From contig CAMDSS010000069.1 of the NCBI GenBank assembly GCA_945907085.1, positions 1 to 8,641 on the forward strand: a stretch of DNA of 8,641 nt. Reading direction: 5' to 3'. The stretch is from Cyanobium sp. NIES-981. GTDB taxonomy: Bacteria > Cyanobacteriota > Cyanobacteriia > PCC-6307 > Cyanobiaceae. The position numbers were made by a program, and so were the translations under genes. Under the pieces are notes generated by a model. The model made no database searches. It had not been told where the DNA came from and saw nothing but the letters and a program-made list of their open reading frames with translations. Shown here piece by piece: positions 5,591 through 8,641 of the stretch (position 1 is its first letter; every line of letters begins with the position of its first letter).

Positions 5591-6264
5591 CAGGAGCGGC
5601 GTGGCTTTCTGGGGGACAGGGGCAGGGCGGGGCCCGCTTGGGCAGCCCCAAAACGCACCTTGCCAATCCATCGCTCCACCAGATCGGAAGGCAGCTGAAG
5701 CCGCTCCTGCAGATCGGCGAGATCCCGAAACGGTTCCCGCGCCCGTTCCCGCACCAGCCGTTGGCAGCGTTCGCTGGAGAGGCCCAGGCCGCCCAGCTCC
5801 CGGGCAGTCGCCAGGTTGAGATCGAGGCGGGCGCCTTGGCCCCCGGTGCTCGGGGGCTCGCTGTACCAGCGAAAATCCAGCAGGGGCAGCCACCCCGCCA
5901 CCTGGTCGGCCGTGAGATCGAGGGCCTGGCCCAGGTCTTCTGCTCCACTGAGTTGAACGCCGCCCCGCTGGAGCCGCAGGAGCAGGTTCACCTGGTCGGG
6001 CGTGATCCCCGGAAGCCTGAGCCAGTCGGCAGCGGTGGCCCGGTTCACATCGAGGCGCCAGCCCAGGGCGGCCGCATGCTGCACCTCCACCGCCGAGGTC
6101 AGCCGCAGGGCAGGGTTCTGTTGGAGCTTGAGGGAGAGCAGATCCCGTTCAATCGCGCTCTCGCCGTTATCCGTGCTGGGCGGTTGGGGCGGCGCGGCTG
6201 GAATCAAGCCAGTCGCCACGAGCAGGTGGCGGGCCAATGGATCCAGCCAGTGGCGTTGGGCCAT
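5590..6264 (-). CDS. Tandem helix-hairpin-helix (ComEA-like) protein
   Basis: A 224-residue protein from the ATG at 6264, with two ComEA-like helix-hairpin-helix modules. The first spans about residues 71-135: LDVNRATAADWLRLPGITPD, the classic 'LDVNRAT..L..LPGI' lead-in. The second spans about 147-208: LDLNLATARELGGLGLSSER, followed by FRDLADLQERLQLP. Such modules bind DNA backbones without sequence specificity, or mediate protein contacts. The N-terminus (MAQRHWLDPLARHLLVATGL) is a short amphipathic stretch rather than a clear signal peptide or anchor, so unlike classical ComEA it is probably cytoplasmic. A GTG at 6294 would add 10 residues; neither start has a clear Shine-Dalgarno, and ATG is preferred. 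It follows the LuxR-type gene by 48 bases and is coupled by TGATG to the GIY-YIG gene, which suggests one DNA-related job. A competence role is possible but not shown. Confidence 0.82.
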   Translation of the reverse strand: MAQRHWLDPLARHLLVATGLIPAAPPQPPSTDNGESAIERDLLSLKLQQNPALRLTSAVEVQHAAALGWRLDVNRATAADWLRLPGITPDQVNLLLRLQRGGVQLSGAEDLGQALDLTADQVAGWLPLLDFRWYSEPPSTGGQGARLDLNLATARELGGLGLSSERCQRLVRERAREPFRDLADLQERLQLPSDLVERWIGKVRFGAAQAGPALPLSPRKPRRS

Positions 6265-6312
6265 GGAGGTGGGGCGCCGCCTGACGAGCTGCACAGTTGG
6301 TTAGGCCTGAAA

Positions 6313-7056
6313 CTAGCGAGAGACCTCGGTGGAAGGCCAGTCGATCAGTCCCCAGCGCAGTCCCAGCACGGCGGCATGGGTGCGGTCGTTGGCCTGCAAC
6401 TTGCGCATCACATGGCTGAGGTGGGTTTTCACCGTGTCGACAGACACGAAGAGGTGTTCTCCGATTTGGATGTTGCCCTTGCCCTGGGCGACCAGGGCAA
6501 GCACCTCCAGTTCCCTGGGGCTCAAGGGTTCGAGGGGGGCTCCCCCCTCATGGCCGCGGCGGAAGAGTTCCTGCAGGCTTTTGTCGATATAAATCCCGCC
6601 ACCACTCACCGCTTGAAGGGCGGCGACACCGGCCCCAAGCCCCATCCTGGATTCCACAAGCAGGCCGTCGCAGCAGGCATCAATCGCCGCCTTGATTTGG
6701 CGATGGCGCTGTTCTTGGGTGATCAGGAGCAGGGTATGGACCTGGGGCCAGCGGGCTTTGATCTGCTGGACCAAGGCCACCCCATGGCCCCGTTCCAGCT
6801 GGTCGCTCAGCAGCACCATCGTGGGCTGGTGTTGCTCCACCAGGGCCAGGCCTTCGTCTTCGGTGGTGGCTGCCCCCAAGACGTGGTCGGGGTTCTCGAT
6901 CCAACCGAGAAAGGCCGCCAACAGAGCCCTGCTGCCCAGGCACACCACGATGCGGGCGTCCTGGAGCATGAGGTTGCTCAGGTCGGTGTTACGCCGTACT
7001 TGATCCAGGAATGGCGTGAAGTCCAGGGGCTGGGCTGGCTGGCTGGCGAGATCCAT
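6313..7056 (-). CDS. LuxR-family response regulator with degenerate receiver domain
   Basis: A 247-residue transcription regulator. Residues about 34-160 read as a CheY-like receiver (ARIVVCLGSRALLAAF ... PTMVLLSDQLERGHG ... LLLITQE ... CDGLLVESR), and about 175-238 as a LuxR/NarL helix-turn-helix (LSPRELEVLALVAQGKGN, then SVDTVKTHLSHVMRKL). The N-terminal acidic pair of normal receivers is absent (CLGSRA in its place). The phosphorylated aspartate position aligns with Ser84, with Asp85 one residue off, and the conserved lysine is replaced near VESR. The Thr113 equivalent is kept. It therefore probably does not work by standard aspartyl phosphorylation. The ATG at 7056 is preferred; a GTG at 7122 would add 22 residues that do not look domain-like. 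It heads the minus-strand run and diverges from DUF1825, so it may regulate either. Target genes are not visible. Confidence 0.88.
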   Translation of the reverse strand: MDLASQPAQPLDFTPFLDQVRRNTDLSNLMLQDARIVVCLGSRALLAAFLGWIENPDHVLGAATTEDEGLALVEQHQPTMVLLSDQLERGHGVALVQQIKARWPQVHTLLLITQEQRHRQIKAAIDACCDGLLVESRMGLGAGVAALQAVSGGGIYIDKSLQELFRRGHEGGAPLEPLSPRELEVLALVAQGKGNIQIGEHLFVSVDTVKTHLSHVMRKLQANDRTHAAVLGLRWGLIDWPSTEVSR

Positions 7057-7151
7057 TTTGGCGTGTCCCAGCCTGGAGGCATACGTAGATCCGCACTGTT
7101 CAGAGCTGGCGCCCCTGCTCACAATTGGGCGATCACGGCGCTGCCAGGGCC
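7057..7151. promoter_or_regulatory. Divergent intergenic region between the LuxR-type gene and DUF1825
   Basis: These 95 bases must carry the start signals of both outward-facing genes. On the minus strand CTACGTAT ends 24 bases before the LuxR-type ATG, at the same place as the CTACGAT element of pepA and tyrS. Two short palindromes are visible: TACGTA (7082-7087) and CACAATTGGG (7120-7129, one mismatched pair), which could be sites for a dimeric helix-turn-helix protein. No clear -35 box or Shine-Dalgarno is seen for either gene. Confidence 0.4.
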
Positions 7152-7475
7152 ATGGCGTTTTTTGAATCCGAAATCGTTCAGGACGAGGCCAAGCGCCTGT
7201 TCACCGACTACCAGCAGCTGATGCAGCTCGGGGGCGAATACGGCAAGTTCGATCGGGAAGGCAAAAAGCTCTATATCGACCGCATGGAGGAAATGATGGG
7301 GCGCTACCAGGTGTTCATGAAGCGCTTCGAACTCTCCGAAGACTTCCAGGCCAAGCTCACCGTGGAGCAGCTGCGCACCCAATTGGGCCAATTCGGGCTG
7401 ACGCCAGAAACGATGTTCCAGCAGATGCACCAAACCCTGGAGCGCATGAAGGGCCAGTTGGAAGCCGACACCTAG
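7152..7475 (+). CDS. DUF1825 family protein
   Basis: A 107-residue soluble protein of the cyanobacterial DUF1825 family, recognised from its characteristic opening MAFFESEIVQDEAKRLF, the central GGEYGKFDREGKK, and FMKRFELSEDFQAKLTVEQL followed by TQLGQFGLTPETMF. The sequence is almost all charged helix with no membrane segment, signal peptide or catalytic motif, suggesting a helical bundle that works by protein contacts. The ATG at 7152 is chosen because the family starts MAFF; an in-frame earlier start at 7125 adds nine unlike residues. Length matches the family's usual 105-110. It stands between a divergent regulator gene and tyrS on the same strand, 58 bases before tyrS, a hairpin lying in that gap. 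The molecular function of the family is not known to me. Identity as DUF1825 is confident. Confidence 0.93.
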   Translation: MAFFESEIVQDEAKRLFTDYQQLMQLGGEYGKFDREGKKLYIDRMEEMMGRYQVFMKRFELSEDFQAKLTVEQLRTQLGQFGLTPETMFQQMHQTLERMKGQLEADT

Positions 7476-7484
7476 GGCTAGCGT

Positions 7485-7501
7485 CTGGCCGCGAAGGCCG
7501 G
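7485..7501 (+). terminator. Short GC hairpin after DUF1825, weak terminator candidate
   Basis: CTGGCC (7485-7490) pairs with GGCCGG (7496-7501) through six pairs including one G-U, with loop GCGAA. It starts ten bases after the DUF1825 stop. No T tract follows, so it is not a standard intrinsic terminator. It may pause polymerase, or mark the 3' end of the DUF1825 mRNA before the tyrS promoter candidate. Confidence 0.25.
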
Positions 7502-7505
7502 CTGC

Positions 7506-7511
7506 CTACGA
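7506..7511 (+). promoter_or_regulatory. Possible -10 element TACGAT before tyrS
   Basis: CTGCCTACGATC lies just before tyrS; TACGAT ends 22 bases before the ATG, close to the spacing seen for the near-identical block before pepA. No -35 box is recognisable. Immediately downstream CCAC (7513-7516) and GTGG (7519-7522) form an inverted repeat around two bases, in the predicted start of the transcript, and could be an operator or chance. Confidence 0.35.
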
Positions 7512-7533
7512 TCCACTCGTGGACGGGCATCGG

Positions 7534-8641
7534 ATGGCACAAGCTGATTGGTCACTGCCCCAGGACCTGGCGCGCGGGGTCGCCGATCTGTTCCCTAATG
7601 GTGAGCTTTCCGGCGCTGGTTCCGATGGCGACCAACAGCTGGCCGCCCGGATTGGCGAGGCCCAAACAGCTGGTCGCCCCCTACGGGTAAAGCTCGGCAT
7701 CGACCCCACGGGCACCGATATCCACCTGGGGCATTCGATTCTGTTCCGCAAACTGCGGGCCTTCCAGGATGCGGGTCACACGGCGGTGCTGATCATTGGC
7801 GATTTCACCGCCCGCATTGGCGATCCCACCGGCAAGAGTGCGACCCGGGTGCAGCTCAGCGCCGAGGCCGTGGAGGCGAATGCCCGCACCTACCTGGCCC
7901 AGCTTGGGGAGGGCCTGCCCAAGGACCAGGCCCTCTTGGATTTCGAGACCCCTGGCCGCCTTGAGGTGCGCCGCAACAGTGAATGGCTGGCGGGCTTGGC
8001 CTTGCCCGAGGTGATTGAACTGTTGGGGGTGTCCACCGTGGGCCAGATGCTGGCCAAGGAGGATTTCGCCAACCGCTACGGATCGGGAACGCCGATTTCC
8101 CTGCACGAATTCCTCTATCCCCTGCTGCAGGGTTACGACTCCCATGCCATCGAGGCGGATCTGGAGCTGGGGGGCACCGATCAGAAATTCAACGTGGCCA
8201 TGGGCCGCGATTTGCAGCGCCACTTCGGCCAACGCCCGCAATTTGGGATGTTGCTGCCCATCTTGCCGGGGCTCGATGGGGTCCAGAAGATGAGCAAGAG
8301 CCTGGGCAACACCGTGGGTCTCTCGGAGGATCCCCTCTCGATGTATTCGAAGCTTGAAAAGGTGCCCGATGCCGTTGTCGACACCTATTTGACCCTGCTC
8401 ACCGATTTGGATTTGGCCGCCCTTCCCGCCAGCCCAAGGGAGCGCCAAAAGGCCATGGCCCTGGAGGTCACCCGCCAGCGCCATGGGCTCGCGGCGGCCC
8501 AGCAGGCCCAGCTGGATGCGGCCACGTTGGTGGGAGGGGCTGCCGGCAGTGGGGCCGCTGATGCGGAGGTGCCCGCCGCTTCCCTGGCCCAGGTGAACTT
8601 CCCGGCCAAGGCCTTTTATCTGCTGGCTGCCGTGGGCATCT
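7534..8641 (+). CDS. tyrS: Tyrosyl-tRNA synthetase TyrS (3' end outside window)
   Basis: Class I aminoacyl-tRNA synthetase that charges tRNA-Tyr; cytoplasmic dimer. 369 residues are visible before the window ends. Seen: VKLGIDPTGTDIHLGHS (52-68) containing the HIGH-type signature HLGH (64-67), DFTARIGDPTGKS, FLYPLLQGYDS with the downstream LELGGTDQKFN tyrosine/tRNA block, and an exact KMSKS loop (252-256). The exact KMSKS instead of KFGKT marks it as the TyrZ-like branch rather than the E. coli-type. After about residue 310 comes an alanine/glycine-rich stretch (LVGGAAGSGAADAE); the C-terminal S4 RNA-binding domain, expected at the end of the protein, would mostly lie outside the window. The ATG at 7534 gives a normal N-terminus; a GTG at 7519 would add five residues. 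A possible own promoter precedes it. Identification is secure. Confidence 0.97.
   Translation, partial: MAQADWSLPQDLARGVADLFPNGELSGAGSDGDQQLAARIGEAQTAGRPLRVKLGIDPTGTDIHLGHSILFRKLRAFQDAGHTAVLIIGDFTARIGDPTGKSATRVQLSAEAVEANARTYLAQLGEGLPKDQALLDFETPGRLEVRRNSEWLAGLALPEVIELLGVSTVGQMLAKEDFANRYGSGTPISLHEFLYPLLQGYDSHAIEADLELGGTDQKFNVAMGRDLQRHFGQRPQFGMLLPILPGLDGVQKMSKSLGNTVGLSEDPLSMYSKLEKVPDAVVDTYLTLLTDLDLAALPASPRERQKAMALEVTRQRHGLAAAQQAQLDAATLVGGAAGSGAADAEVPAASLAQVNFPAKAFYLLAAVGI

Noticed and set aside
7125..7151. Earlier in-frame start for the DUF1825 gene
   Set aside because: It adds nine residues unlike the family, which begins MAFF at 7152.
5542..7221. 559-codon plus-strand open frame opposite three minus-strand genes
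   Set aside because: It is an antisense shadow in GC-rich DNA: the product is rich in Gly, Gln, Pro and His without domain patterns, while the minus-strand frames show clear HhH, GIY-YIG and LuxR motifs.
7681..8484. 267-codon minus-strand open frame
   Set aside because: Antisense shadow of tyrS, whose HLGH and KMSKS motifs fix the true frame.
1..8641. Phage, transposon, CRISPR, toxin-antitoxin or tRNA genes
   Set aside because: No transposase or integrase motifs, regular repeat-spacer array or tRNA-like cloverleaf was seen on either strand; the region reads as core chromosome.

Overview
The window looks like chromosomal DNA of a GC-rich unicellular picocyanobacterium of the Synechococcus/Cyanobium type. 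This rests on a DUF1825 protein (a family I know only from cyanobacteria), a lipid A gene pair typical of Gram-negatives, compact 1-4 base gene overlaps, and several small or lineage-type proteins with no general bacterial counterpart I recognise. No insertion sequence, prophage, CRISPR array, tRNA or rRNA is visible, and no gap between genes exceeds about 110 bases.

Region 1 (1-2689, plus strand) is an envelope operon: the 3' part of lpxA (cut by the window edge), lpxB joined to it by a TAATG overlap, and an msrA overlapping the lpxB stop by four bases. LpxA and LpxB act in lipid A synthesis. The MsrA has a predicted signal peptide, so it probably repairs oxidised methionines outside the cytoplasm. 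A perfect 9-bp stem follows at 2720-2750, nested in further alternative stems.

Region 2 (2690-3398) holds two small convergent genes. A plus-strand 79-aa protein contains three in-frame copies of a 7-residue repeat, and a minus-strand 94-aa protein has two predicted membrane segments. A degenerate 16-base tandem repeat lies at their junction.

Region 3 (3072-7056, minus strand) is a co-directional run, in transcription order: a LuxR-type regulator with a degenerate receiver; a protein with two ComEA-like helix-hairpin-helix modules; a GIY-YIG nuclease-like protein, coupled to the previous gene by a TGATG overlap; leucyl aminopeptidase pepA; and the small membrane protein. The helix-hairpin-helix/GIY-YIG pair is the best candidate here for an undescribed system, because together they carry the two module types that UvrC combines in one chain.

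Region 4 (7057-8641, plus strand) diverges from the regulator. It holds a DUF1825 gene and then tyrS (tyrosyl-tRNA synthetase), cut by the right edge. A shared CTACG element lies 22-26 bases before the start codons of luxR-type, pepA and tyrS genes and may be a -10 promoter element.
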